Shown here in pieces: positions 17,485-26,160 of a DNA stretch of 64,000 nucleotides. Below the pieces are notes generated by a model that was given only the letters and a program-made list of their open reading frames with translations, made no database searches and was not told the origin of the DNA. Every line of letters starts with the position of its first letter. Within the stretch, counting starts at the first letter, position 1. The translations under genes were made by a program, and so were the position numbers. The stretch is from an uncultured Alphaproteobacteria bacterium. Its GTDB lineage: Bacteria > Pseudomonadota > Alphaproteobacteria > Micropepsales > Micropepsaceae. The DNA lies in assembly GCA_903897605.1 (NCBI GenBank), contig CAIUCH010000030.1:57573-121572 (forward strand), in the 5' to 3' direction.

Positions 17485-19956
17485 ATGCTGCCGCAGCGCT
17501 TTGAGGACTGGTTTGCCGCCAAGGGATGGACCGCGCGCCCCCATCAATTGGCGCTGGTGCAAAGAGCGCAGGAGGGACAAAGCGTGCTGCTGGTGGCGCC
17601 CACCGGCGGCGGCAAGACCCTGGCGGGCTTTCTGCCCAGCCTGATCGAATTGTCCGTCCGGCCGAAACGCGCACGCGCCTCCCGGCTGCACACGCTCTAC
17701 ATCTCGCCCCTCAAGGCGTTGGCGGTGGACGTCGCCCGCAATCTGGAAACCCCGATCGCCGAGATGGGGTTGGCGGTGACGGTGGAGACGCGCACCGGTG
17801 ACACACCGGCCGCCCGGCGCCAACGCCAGCGCCATGTGCCACCCGACATTCTTCTGACCACGCCCGAACAATTGGCGCTGCTGATCGCCCATCCGCGCGC
17901 GCCGCAATTGTTCGAAGGCCTCAAGACCGTTGTGCTGGACGAATTGCACGCCCTCTACAATTCCAAGCGCGGCGATCTGCTGGCGCTGGGCCTGGCGCGG
18001 CTGTCGCGGCTGGCGCCGGGGCATCGCCGGGTCGGCTTGTCGGCCACGGTGGCCGATCCCCTGCCGCTCAGGCGATTTCTGTCGCCGCAACCGATGGCAG
18101 GCGAAGCCCTGGCCGAACTGGTGATCGCCAAGGGCGGCGCCAAACCCAGGATCGCCATCAGCGCTTCGGATTCCTATGTCCCCTGGGCAGGCCATCTGGC
18201 GCGTCATGCCATGCTGGATGTGATGGCGGCGATCGGCGAGTCCAAGACCGCGCTGGTCTTCGTCAATACCCGCAGCCAGGCCGAACGCACCTTTCAGGAG
18301 CTGTGGCGTCTCAACGAGAACAATTGGCCCATCGCGCTGCATCACGGCAGCCTAGCGCCCGAGCAGCGCCGCAAGGTCGAAGCGGCGATGTCCAAGGGCG
18401 GTCTTCGCGCGGTGGTCTGCACCTCCACGCTCGATCTTGGCATCGACTGGGGTGCGGTGGACAAAGTGATCTGCATCGGCGCGCCCAAGGGCGCGGCGCG
18501 GCTGGTCCAGCGCATCGGCCGCGCCAATCACCGTTTGGATGAACCCAGCGCGGCCTTGCTGGTTCCCGCCAATCGCTTCGAGGTCTTGGAATGCAATGCC
18601 GCCCGCGATGCAGTGCTGGCGGGCGAACTGGATGGCGAACGGTTGAAACAGGGCAGTCTCGACGTTTTGTGCCAGCATATCTGGGGCATGGCGGTGGCGG
18701 CGCCGTTTCAGGCCCAGGCGCTCTTTGAAGAAGTGCGCTCCGCCGCGCCCTTCGCACAACTGAGTCATGCCGATTTCGAGGCGGCGCTGGGCTTTGTGGC
18801 GACCGGCGGCTATGCGCTGAAAAGCTATGACCGTTATGCGCGGCTGCGGCAGCTTCCCGATGGCCCCTCTTCCAAAAATATGTGGCGGCTGGCGCATCCG
18901 CGCCTGGCCCAGGCCTATCGCTTGAATGTGGGTGTGATCGTCGAGGAACCGATGATCGATATTCGGCTGCAATCCCGCGGCAAACCCATCGGCGCGGGCG
19001 GACGCCGTCTGGGTCAGCTCGAGGAATATTTCATCGAGCAATTGTCGGCCGGTGACACTTTCGTCTTTGCCGGCGATGTGTTGCGCTTTGAAGGGTTGCG
19101 CGAGACCGCGGCTTATGTCACCCGCACCAACGACCCGGAAGCGCAGGTTCCGAGCTATAATGGCGGCAAGTTTCCGCTTTCGACCTTCCTGGCGCAGCGG
19201 GTGCGCGAGATGGTCTCGGCGCCGGAGCGTTGGCATGTGTTGCCCGAGCCGGTGCAGGAATGGTTGAAGATCCAGGAATGGCGCAGCGTCATTCCCAAGC
19301 CTGGCCAATTGCTGGTCGAGACCTTTCCCCGCGCCAACCGGCACTATCTCGTCTGCTATCCGTTCGAGGGACGTCTGGCGCACCAGACCCTGGGCATGCT
19401 GCTGACGCGGCGGCTGGAGCGGGCCCGGATGAAGCCGTTGGGTTTCATCGCCAATGAATATGCACTGGCGGTGTGGGCGGCCCGCGACATGAGCGGTCTG
19501 GACATGGGCAAGCTGTTCGACGAGGACATGCTGGGCGACGATCTGGATGCCTGGCTGGCCGACAGCAATCTCTACAAACGCACCTTCCGCAACTGCGCCA
19601 TCATCTCCGGCCTGATCGAGCGCAAAATTCCGGGCAAGGAAAAAAGCGGCCGGCAGGTGACGTTTTCCTCCGACCTGATTTATGACGTGTTGCGGGCGCA
19701 TGAACCGGATCATGTGCTGCTGCGCGCCACCTATGCCGATGCGGGCAGCGGGCTTCTCGACATCGCGCGGCTCTCCGATATGCTAACACGGGTGCGGTCG
19801 CGAATCGTGACCCGTAAACTGGACCGGGTTTCGCCCCTGGCGGTTCCGGCGCTGCTGGAAATCTCGCGCGAAATGGTGGCGCGGGGCGAAGTGGAAGAAG
19901 ACATATTGCGCGACAATGAAGACGCGCTGATTGCGGATGCGATGCGTGTGGACTGA
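17485..19956 (+). CDS. Lhr-like DEXH helicase, ligase-associated type
   Basis: ATP-dependent nucleic-acid helicase of 823 residues. Motif I is LLVAPTGGGKTLAGFLP, motif II is VVLDELHAL (a DELH box), motif III is VGLSATVADP and motif VI is RLVQRIGRANHR. A DEAD/H-associated C-terminal region of about 350 residues follows. The size and immediate coupling to a PdeM-like phosphoesterase match the ligase-associated DNA damage response helicase family. A small GGGAA/TTCCC hairpin sits directly before the ATG. The usual partner ATP-dependent DNA ligase and exonuclease genes are not in this window. Confidence 0.92.
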   Translation: MLPQRFEDWFAAKGWTARPHQLALVQRAQEGQSVLLVAPTGGGKTLAGFLPSLIELSVRPKRARASRLHTLYISPLKALAVDVARNLETPIAEMGLAVTVETRTGDTPAARRQRQRHVPPDILLTTPEQLALLIAHPRAPQLFEGLKTVVLDELHALYNSKRGDLLALGLARLSRLAPGHRRVGLSATVADPLPLRRFLSPQPMAGEALAELVIAKGGAKPRIAISASDSYVPWAGHLARHAMLDVMAAIGESKTALVFVNTRSQAERTFQELWRLNENNWPIALHHGSLAPEQRRKVEAAMSKGGLRAVVCTSTLDLGIDWGAVDKVICIGAPKGAARLVQRIGRANHRLDEPSAALLVPANRFEVLECNAARDAVLAGELDGERLKQGSLDVLCQHIWGMAVAAPFQAQALFEEVRSAAPFAQLSHADFEAALGFVATGGYALKSYDRYARLRQLPDGPSSKNMWRLAHPRLAQAYRLNVGVIVEEPMIDIRLQSRGKPIGAGGRRLGQLEEYFIEQLSAGDTFVFAGDVLRFEGLRETAAYVTRTNDPEAQVPSYNGGKFPLSTFLAQRVREMVSAPERWHVLPEPVQEWLKIQEWRSVIPKPGQLLVETFPRANRHYLVCYPFEGRLAHQTLGMLLTRRLERARMKPLGFIANEYALAVWAARDMSGLDMGKLFDEDMLGDDLDAWLADSNLYKRTFRNCAIISGLIERKIPGKEKSGRQVTFSSDLIYDVLRAHEPDHVLLRATYADAGSGLLDIARLSDMLTRVRSRIVTRKLDRVSPLAVPALLEISREMVARGEVEEDILRDNEDALIADAMRVD

Positions 19957-20668
19957 TCTTTGCCTGACCGTGAATGGCGAGACTCTGCTGCTGGACAAAT
20001 CCGGGGCAGCCTGGTGGCCGCGCACCCGCACCCTGATCTTCGCCGATCTGCATTTCGAGAAAGGCAGCTCCTATGCGCGGGGCCGCCAGTTCCTGCCGCC
20101 TTATGATACCCGCGCGACCTTGCTGCGGATGGCCGAGGTGGCGGCACGCAGGTCGCCCGCCCGAATCATTGCCTTGGGCGATTCCTTCCACGATCCCTTC
20201 GCCGCCGAACGGTTGGGAACGGAAGAGCGCACCTTGTTGGGGGCGTTGGCGGCGAGGGCGCAATTCATTTGGATCAGGGGAAATCACGATCCCCATCCGC
20301 CCGCCTGGCTGGGCGGCACGGTGATGGAAGAATGGCGGGAAGGCGGGCTTGTCTTCCGCCATGAGCCGCGCGCCAAGGCCGAACCCGGTGAAATCGCCGG
20401 TCATCTGCACCCGGCAGCCAGGATCGCCAAATATGGCCGTAGCGTGCGGCGGCGCTGTTTTGCCGGCGACGCCATGCGGCTGCTGCTGCCATCCTTCGGC
20501 GCCTATACCGGCGGCCTGGATGTGGGCGATCCGGCAATCGCCGGTCTGTTCGGCGCCCGCTTCCATGCCTTCATGCTGGGCCAGGACCGGGTCTATGCGA
20601 TCCCGCGCATGCAATCTGGCGGCGATCCTTCGCGTCTGCCTGCGCGAGGCATTTTGGTTTCTGGCTAG
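19937..20668 (+). CDS. pdeM: Ligase-associated metallophosphoesterase PdeM
   Basis: Calcineurin-type metallophosphoesterase of about 243 residues. Metal motifs are LIFADLHFEKGSSYARG (DxH), IIALGDSFHDPF (GDxxH) and WIRGNHDPHPP (GNHD), with the C-terminal GHLHPAARIA (GHxH). The start overlaps the helicase 3' end. ATG 19937 was chosen; TTG 19931 and GTG 19946 are also in frame and none has a strong ribosome site. Members act as nucleases or phosphodiesterases in DNA repair; the exact substrate here is inferred from the neighbour. Confidence 0.88.
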   Translation: MRCVWTDLCLTVNGETLLLDKSGAAWWPRTRTLIFADLHFEKGSSYARGRQFLPPYDTRATLLRMAEVAARRSPARIIALGDSFHDPFAAERLGTEERTLLGALAARAQFIWIRGNHDPHPPAWLGGTVMEEWREGGLVFRHEPRAKAEPGEIAGHLHPAARIAKYGRSVRRRCFAGDAMRLLLPSFGAYTGGLDVGDPAIAGLFGARFHAFMLGQDRVYAIPRMQSGGDPSRLPARGILVSG

Positions 20669-20677
20669 GAGCGAGGC

Positions 20678-20754
20678 GCGTCCACACGCTGCCGCTATGG
20701 ACGGACAAAGCGTCCATGAGCAACGAGCGGTCCGTAGCGACAGCGTGGGGACGC
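20678..20754. terminator. Long imperfect inverted repeat between convergent genes
   Basis: Arms 20678-20702 and 20730-20754 are complementary over 25 bases with three mismatches. The loop of about 27 bases contains its own GGAC/GTCC hairpin. It starts 10 bp after pdeM and ends 21 bp before the stop of the convergent TIGR02186 gene, so it could end transcription from both sides, though there is no clear T run. The arm core CACGCTGCCGCTA recurs in reverse at 25412-25424. Confidence 0.6.
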
Positions 20755-20774
20755 CAGGGACCAAAAGGACCGCG

Positions 20775-21527
20775 TCAGGTGGGGCGGCGGAACAGCAGGG
20801 AGGATATCCAGCCCATGATCACCGCCATCACCACCGCCGCCAGGCCATAGCTAAAAGGCTGGTTGTGGGCGAAATTGTAGAGCCGCCGTTCCAGCCCGGT
20901 CTGGTCGATGAATAGCGGCGTGGACTGGGCACTTTCCACCATGCCGCCCCGGAACAGATAGACCTCGACATTATACTGGCCGCGCGTCACCCCCGCCGGC
21001 ACCGGCACATGGGCGCGGAACAGCGTGTCGCTGAGAAATTCCACGCCGCCCGGCGTCTCGGTATAGAGCCGGTCTTGCAACAGATGACGCAAGGCCGCCT
21101 GGCGGAAAGGCTCATAGTCATGATGGCTGTGGACGGCGTCGGGTTGCAGATTCTGAAGCCCGATCGTGTAATGGGTCAGCGCGTCCGGCGGCGCGATCGA
21201 TTTGAGCGGGCGCGTGCTGGCGAGATAATAGTAGGACGGCATGCCCGACAATTTCGCGGCGTCGTGATTGATCCAGACGCCAGCCACCTGGTCGCGGCGG
21301 CGCACCGTGATGTCGGCGTCGGGCCCGCGCACCACCACCACCACATCCCGCGGTCCGCGATTGTCGGCATTGGCCTCGCCTTCGATGGCGCCGAACACGA
21401 CGATATCGCTGCCGGTATAGTTGGAGGTGATCTGGATCAGGTCCTGACTGATGCCGGAGACCAGCTGCTCCGCCGCAGCGGGCGTCGCGGCCAGCAGAAA
21501 ACCCAATACCAGCGCGCGCCGCATCAC
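20775..21527 (-). CDS. TIGR02186-family exported membrane protein
   Basis: 250-residue protein with signal peptide MMRRALVLGFLLAATPAAA and a single C-terminal membrane anchor (YGLAAVVMAVIMGWISSLLF), so mostly periplasmic. The body SQDLIQITSNYTGSDIVVFGAI and DVVVVVRGPDADITVRRR matches the conserved alphaproteobacterial family TIGR02186, of unknown function. It regularly accompanies a TauE/SafE-type exporter, as here: its ATG overlaps the transporter stop by four bases. A role in sulfur-compound export is inference from that pairing. Confidence 0.85.
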   Translation of the reverse strand: MMRRALVLGFLLAATPAAAEQLVSGISQDLIQITSNYTGSDIVVFGAIEGEANADNRGPRDVVVVVRGPDADITVRRRDQVAGVWINHDAAKLSGMPSYYYLASTRPLKSIAPPDALTHYTIGLQNLQPDAVHSHHDYEPFRQAALRHLLQDRLYTETPGGVEFLSDTLFRAHVPVPAGVTRGQYNVEVYLFRGGMVESAQSTPLFIDQTGLERRLYNFAHNQPFSYGLAAVVMAVIMGWISSLLFRRPT

Positions 21528-22438
21528 GACCCCGCGATGCTGTAGAAATCGGCGGGCCTGACCACCAGGCCCCAGAGCAGTCTGAGCGCCACCGCCAGCA
21601 CCAGCAGCGCCAGCAGCAGCCGGATCTGCTCGCCTCTGAGCTTAGCGCCGGCGCGCACGCCGAATTGGGCGCCGATCACCCCACCCACCACCAGGATCGC
21701 CGCCAGCACGATGTCCACCGAATAGTTGCTGGTCGCCTGCAGCAATGTGGTGACGATGGCGACGCCAATGATCTGCACCAGCGAGGTGCCGATCACCACA
21801 TTGGTGGGCATGCGCAGCAGATAGATCATCGCCGGCACGATGATGAAGCCGCCGCCGATGCCCATGATGGCGCTCAGCGCCCCGACCAGAAAGCCGATCA
21901 CCAAAGGCGGAATGATGCTGATGTAAAGCCGCGATTGGCGAAAGCGGGCCTTCAGCGGCAGGCCATGAATCCAGACATGATTGACCGGATGAATGCGGGT
22001 GGGGGCGTTGCCGCTCTGGCGCGCGCGCAGGGTCTTGATGCTTTCATTCAGCATGATGCCGCCGATAATGCCCAGCATGGGGACATAGGTGAGCGTCACC
22101 ACCAGATCCATCTGGCCGGCGCGGCGCATGACGGCGAACAGCCAAACGCCCGTGGCCGTGCCCACCAGGCCGCCTGCCATCATCACCCCGGCCATCTTGA
22201 AGTCGATGGCGCGCTTCTTCCATTGCGCCACCGCGCCGGAGATGGACGAGGCGGTGATATGGCTGAGGGTGGTGGCGACCGCGACGCCGGAGGGGATGCC
22301 ATAGAACACCAGCAGCGGCGTCAGCAGAAAACCGCCGCCGACACCGAACAGGCCGGACAAGAATCCGACCGCCAGGCCCATGCCCAGAATGACGGCCCAT
22401 TGGACCGAAATTTCCGCGATGGGCAGATAGATTTCCAT
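21524..22438 (-). CDS. TauE/SafE-family (sulfite exporter-type) membrane transporter
   Basis: 304-residue protein with about eight transmembrane segments in two related halves. The family motif appears as GFLSGLFGVGGGFLLTPLLVF near residue 25 and again as FLVGALSAIMGIGGGFIIVPA in the second half. Such proteins export sulfite, organosulfonates or related anions; the substrate here is not determined. It is transcribed before and coupled to the TIGR02186 gene. An Arg/Gln-rich cytoplasmic loop lies between the halves. Confidence 0.9.
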   Translation of the reverse strand: MEIYLPIAEISVQWAVILGMGLAVGFLSGLFGVGGGFLLTPLLVFYGIPSGVAVATTLSHITASSISGAVAQWKKRAIDFKMAGVMMAGGLVGTATGVWLFAVMRRAGQMDLVVTLTYVPMLGIIGGIMLNESIKTLRARQSGNAPTRIHPVNHVWIHGLPLKARFRQSRLYISIIPPLVIGFLVGALSAIMGIGGGFIIVPAMIYLLRMPTNVVIGTSLVQIIGVAIVTTLLQATSNYSVDIVLAAILVVGGVIGAQFGVRAGAKLRGEQIRLLLALLVLAVALRLLWGLVVRPADFYSIAGS

Positions 22439-22555
22439 AAGCCCAGTCCGTCAGCAACGAGACGAGTCGCGAACCCCTCCGCGATGACGGAATGTGCGCG
22501 TCAGCGGTTGATGGGTCAACCGCGAGAGCGGGAAAAGACGCAGTTCAATCTTGAT

Positions 22556-25171
22556 TCAATTCGACGAAAGATCCGCGGGCTCGGGCGGCACGTTGGCGGC
22601 GCGGTTCAGCGGCGCGGCGTGGAAGGTCTGCGCCGAACGAACCGCGGCGGCACGATCGGCTTCGGACAATTGGGTCTGCAGCACCGCGATCCGCGTCTTG
22701 GATTCCGCATCGCCCGCGGCGGCGGCGATGGAATACCATTTGAAGGCGTCGATCAGGCTTTGCGGCACGCCGTCGCCCCGCTCGTACAGGACCGCGAGAT
22801 TGAATTGGGAATCCGAAAGCCCAAGTGCCGCGGCCTTGGAAAACCAGCGCGCCGATTCCGCCATGTCCTTCTTGCCGGTGGAACCTTCCGCGAAAGCGAC
22901 CGCAAGATTGTGCATCGCCTTGCGGTTGCCCAGCGTGGCGGCGGCCAGATACCATTTCGCGGCAGTGGCGGAATTGGTGGTGACGCCCTGGCCGCGTTCA
23001 TACATGGTGCCCAGGCGATACTGCGCCACGGCCTGTCCCGCGTCGGCGGCCTTTTGCAGCCATTTCAGGGCCTGGACCGGATCGGCGGCAATGCCCTGAC
23101 CATCGAGATATTTGAGACCGATAATGGTCTCGGCGGTCATGTTGCCCGCATTGGCGGCGGCCGCGATCTTGTCGGCCGATGGCGGCGGCGCCTTGGCGGG
23201 GGCCGCTGCGGTTTGCGGGGTGGCCGGTACGGACGGCTGAACTGCTTTGGGGATCGCGGGCGCCGGCGCCAAGGTCGATTGCACAGCCATCGCGGGAGCC
23301 GGTGTCTTGACGGCGGATAATTGGCCGGCGGAATTTTGCGATGGGACGACCACGGCCTTAGGGGCGTGAACGGTCACGGTCCGGGGCGTGATGGCTCTGG
23401 TCTGCGGTTCGGTATTGGCGATGCGCAGACGCTGGTTCAGCATCATCACCGCCGCGACCACCAGCAGCGCGATAAAGATCATGACCAGAACGCCCACATA
23501 GCGCGGGCTGGTCTTGTCTGCGCCGTCATTGGCCGGGCGGCTCCAGCTGAAGCCGCGGGGGTCGCGCACGGATTCGGAGTCGGCGGCGGCCTTGGCCGAA
23601 CGGCGCGCCGCGCTCAGGAAATGGTCGCCGGCGGGGATGGGTTGCGCCAGCGCGTCGGCGAAATCCGCCGGCATGTCGAAATTGTTTTCGAAGGCACCTT
23701 CCGCCAAATCGCTTTGGGCAAAGGCGTCCGGCCCAAAGCCGTTGGGCGCAACGGCAGGATGATCCTCGGCGGCGGGCTCGAAATGAGGTTCCGGAGAATC
23801 GGCGAAAGGATGATCCTCGGCGTCTTGTGCCTCGATAGCGGGCGTCTCGAACGCCGGTACCTCGAACACAGGTGCCTCGACCGCTGGCTCTTCGAATGCC
23901 GGTGTCTCGACCGCCGGAGATTCGAAAGCCGAGGTTTCGAAGTCGGAAGTCTCGAAGGTTGGCTCTTCAAAGGCCGGGGTTTCGGAAGCCGGGGCGTCGA
24001 ACGCGGACGTCTTGAACGCGGGCTCCTCGAACGCGGGCGCCTCGAAGGCGGGCATTTCCGGGAGGGGCTTGAAGCTGGGCAGGGGGGTGTTCGCGGCTTC
24101 TGGCGCACGCGCCAGGCTGCTGCGCAGTTCGGCCAGCATTTCGCCGTGGTTCTTTTCCACCGCGTCCAGCCTTTGACTCACTTGGCGCAGGGTATCGGCC
24201 AGGGCCGCGGACGGATCGGACGATTCCAGCCGCGATACGATGCCCGCCAGGGCGCGTTCGATATTGTCTAGGCGGCGTTCCATTGCCGGATCGGCGCCTT
24301 TGACTTCCAGCCGGGCGATGCGGTCTTCGATCCGTTCCAGCGATCCTTGATGCCTGGCTTCGCGTTTCTGGACCTCCGTCAGATCTTGGGCGCGGATCGT
24401 GTTCTGGGCCTCCACCCGTTCTTGGGTGTGGTCCAGCGCGCTGGCAGTGAATTGGAAAGAGGTCTCGACCGAGGCAATCCGTGTTTCCAAGGCCCGGGTA
24501 GCGTTCTCGGCATCGGCGCGGGCCTGCCCTAGGCGGGTGGCAAGCTGCTCCAGATTGCTGGCCAGCGACGAGATCTGGGTGGCGGAATGATTGGCGGTTT
24601 CGCCGATCTGGTCGGCGAGGCGCGAAAGGCCCTGATGCAGGCCTTTGACCGCGTCCTTCAGACCGTCCTGATGGGCGCTGCGCTCCAGCCGTTCCAGCCG
24701 CTCGGACAGGCCCAGAACATGGCCACCCAATTGGTCGAAAGCCTGAGCTTGTTCGCGGCTGGCGATGTTGATTTCGCTGGCCGCCTGGCTCATCGCCCGG
24801 TTGCTCTCCGATTGGCTGCGCTCGGCGCTGTCGAGACGGCGGCCGACATTGCGCAATTGGTCTTCGACGCGGCGATAAGAGTCCGAGGATTCGGTTTCGG
24901 ACCGGCGCACGCGCGCCAGCATCTCTTCGGTATCCCGGCGGCTGGCAGCCGACACGGGTAGTCCCCACGGGTCCAGGTTGGAGCGCTCGAAGGTGGTGGC
25001 GCGATCATTCGGCATGGGTTGGGGTTCCTCTCCCATGTCGGAAAAGCTGCGCAGGATGCGGCGGGTCAGCCACTCTCCCACAGACAGCCCTTCGCGCCTG
25101 GCAGCGGCCCGTGCGGCTTCCCGCGCTTCTGGCGGTATTCCGGCCACGTTCCACGGAAGTTCTGCACGCAT
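22556..25171 (-). CDS. PodJ-like polarity/localisation protein with Sel1 repeats
   Basis: 871-residue bitopic protein. The N-terminus has LPWNVAGIPPEAREAARAAA, as in PodJ-type localisation factors. A long helical, coiled-coil-prone region runs to about residue 365. A low-complexity stretch of pentapeptide repeats covers about 375-449. One membrane segment (VGVLVMIFIALLVVAAVMML) is near 557-577, followed by an Ala/Pro linker. Four Sel1-like repeats cover about 670-850 (GLKYLDGQGIAADPVQALKW, GTMYERGQGVTTNS, LAVLYERGDGVPQS). PodJ organises cell-pole development in Caulobacter and relatives. The domain order supports a similar envelope-spanning scaffold, but orthology is not proven. Confidence 0.82.
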   Translation of the reverse strand: MRAELPWNVAGIPPEAREAARAAARREGLSVGEWLTRRILRSFSDMGEEPQPMPNDRATTFERSNLDPWGLPVSAASRRDTEEMLARVRRSETESSDSYRRVEDQLRNVGRRLDSAERSQSESNRAMSQAASEINIASREQAQAFDQLGGHVLGLSERLERLERSAHQDGLKDAVKGLHQGLSRLADQIGETANHSATQISSLASNLEQLATRLGQARADAENATRALETRIASVETSFQFTASALDHTQERVEAQNTIRAQDLTEVQKREARHQGSLERIEDRIARLEVKGADPAMERRLDNIERALAGIVSRLESSDPSAALADTLRQVSQRLDAVEKNHGEMLAELRSSLARAPEAANTPLPSFKPLPEMPAFEAPAFEEPAFKTSAFDAPASETPAFEEPTFETSDFETSAFESPAVETPAFEEPAVEAPVFEVPAFETPAIEAQDAEDHPFADSPEPHFEPAAEDHPAVAPNGFGPDAFAQSDLAEGAFENNFDMPADFADALAQPIPAGDHFLSAARRSAKAAADSESVRDPRGFSWSRPANDGADKTSPRYVGVLVMIFIALLVVAAVMMLNQRLRIANTEPQTRAITPRTVTVHAPKAVVVPSQNSAGQLSAVKTPAPAMAVQSTLAPAPAIPKAVQPSVPATPQTAAAPAKAPPPSADKIAAAANAGNMTAETIIGLKYLDGQGIAADPVQALKWLQKAADAGQAVAQYRLGTMYERGQGVTTNSATAAKWYLAAATLGNRKAMHNLAVAFAEGSTGKKDMAESARWFSKAAALGLSDSQFNLAVLYERGDGVPQSLIDAFKWYSIAAAAGDAESKTRIAVLQTQLSEADRAAAVRSAQTFHAAPLNRAANVPPEPADLSSN
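23825..24049 (-). repeat. 15-unit pentapeptide (15-bp) tandem repeat within the PodJ-like gene
   Basis: Fifteen consecutive five-residue units follow the pattern [A/x][F/V/I]E-x-[P/S], for example AFEAP, AFEEP, AFKTS, AFDAP, AVETP and AIEAQ. Each unit is 15 bases, and the GTTCGA/CTCGAA-type core is visible at DNA level. The unit length is kept without indels while residues vary, so it is likely prone to copy-number change. It forms an acidic, extended segment on the cytoplasmic side of the membrane segment. Confidence 0.8.
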
Positions 25172-25411
25172 GTCGAATCACCGGCCCCAGCGGTCCGCTA
25201 TAGAAGGTAAAGGGGCCAAGATATATATTGTAAAGGAAGCACCCTCCACCGAGTCGATGTAGGCCGGGCCTGGATGCTTCGTCATCCACAGATAGTTGGC
25301 CCAACAGGCTTAACAAGCGGTTTATTTGAATCGCGCGCCGTAGCCGTCGTGCGGCTTGGTCGAGGCCCGTCTCCACCGTCCGTGCGTAGCACGCTGATGG
25401 GGGAGGGTCGG

Positions 25412-25424
25412 TAGCGGCAGCGTG
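25412..25424 (-). repeat. 13-base motif shared with the 20.7-kb inverted repeat
   Basis: On the minus strand this reads CACGCTGCCGCTA, identical to 20684-20696. It lies in the roughly 330-bp non-coding stretch 25172-25502 between the CAP lipoprotein 3' end and the PodJ-like gene 5' end, inside a small GTCGG/CCGAC hairpin. Nothing else in that stretch was recognisable except a T/A-rich start to the PodJ-like promoter side. Possibly a fragment of the same repeat family. Confidence 0.4.
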
Positions 25425-25502
25425 CCGACGGAGCAGAGCTTACGACTCGTAGGCGAGAGCCGGAGCGCAAAAGCAAGATGCGTAGGGCGGAGGGGGAGAA
25501 AA

Positions 25503-26156
25503 CTACGGCCCTACACCTTCGGCGCCGCGCAGGCGGACCGGTGCAGGTGGCGCGGCATCCCTCTGCGCCTCGGCGGCGCTGGGATAGCGGGTGACGGTGC
25601 TTTTGGGATCGTCGCCGGCCGGCGGCTTCAGACCCATATCGCTGGCGAAAAGCTGGGTGACATAGACCGTGTCGCCATTGACCGCGGCCCCCACGCCCGT
25701 GCGGTCATAGGCGGGGAAAGCGAGATTGTCGCGATGCGGATCGCTCTTCATCCATTCATCCAGAAAACGCGCCGCGAAGGCATCGACATCGACACCGCTC
25801 TGCTTGACGTAATGCTGCGCCGCCAGATTTTCGCCCAGCAAGCCCTGCCATTTGGCGTCGGCTGCCATCAGCAGGGAAGCCGAAGTGTCGCCATTGGGGG
25901 CGTCATGCGCCAGATAGTTCTTTTGCGCCATGTCGCGGGCGCGGGCTTCGGCGATCCTGGTGAGTTCGGGGTCGATCGCCAGTGCCTTGGCACTGGGATC
26001 AAGTTTAATTCGCTGTTCTTCCACCAAATCGGCGATGCGGGTTGCAAGCGCTGTCATCTGGGTCTGCGGATCGGGCGCCGCCGGAAGCGTGTCCGGGGCC
26101 GTGACACAACCGGCCAGCAGCAGCAGAGCCAAACCCGAAATCGCCAAACGCATCAT
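25503..26156 (-). CDS. CAP/SCP-domain lipoprotein
   Basis: Exported 217-residue protein. The lipobox is in MMRLAISGLALLLLAGCVTA, with Cys the likely lipidated residue. The CAP fold follows: RIAEARARDMAQKNYLAHDA, LGENLAAQHY and FLDEWMKSDPHRDNLAFPAY. This is the bacterial YkwD-like type, whose role is unclear. The start was placed at ATG 26156, which begins right after the thiolase stop. A longer frame reading back into the thiolase gene was rejected as it lacks the signal. Co-transcribed with the thiolase. Confidence 0.88.
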   Translation of the reverse strand: MMRLAISGLALLLLAGCVTAPDTLPAAPDPQTQMTALATRIADLVEEQRIKLDPSAKALAIDPELTRIAEARARDMAQKNYLAHDAPNGDTSASLLMAADAKWQGLLGENLAAQHYVKQSGVDVDAFAARFLDEWMKSDPHRDNLAFPAYDRTGVGAAVNGDTVYVTQLFASDMGLKPPAGDDPKSTVTRYPSAAEAQRDAAPPAPVRLRGAEGVGP

Positions 26157-26160
26157 GCGG

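Noticed and set aside
21665..23320. 551-codon plus-strand frame rich in His, Asp and Arg
   Set aside because: Antisense of TauE and the Sel1-repeat region; composition reflects codon complement, not a real protein.
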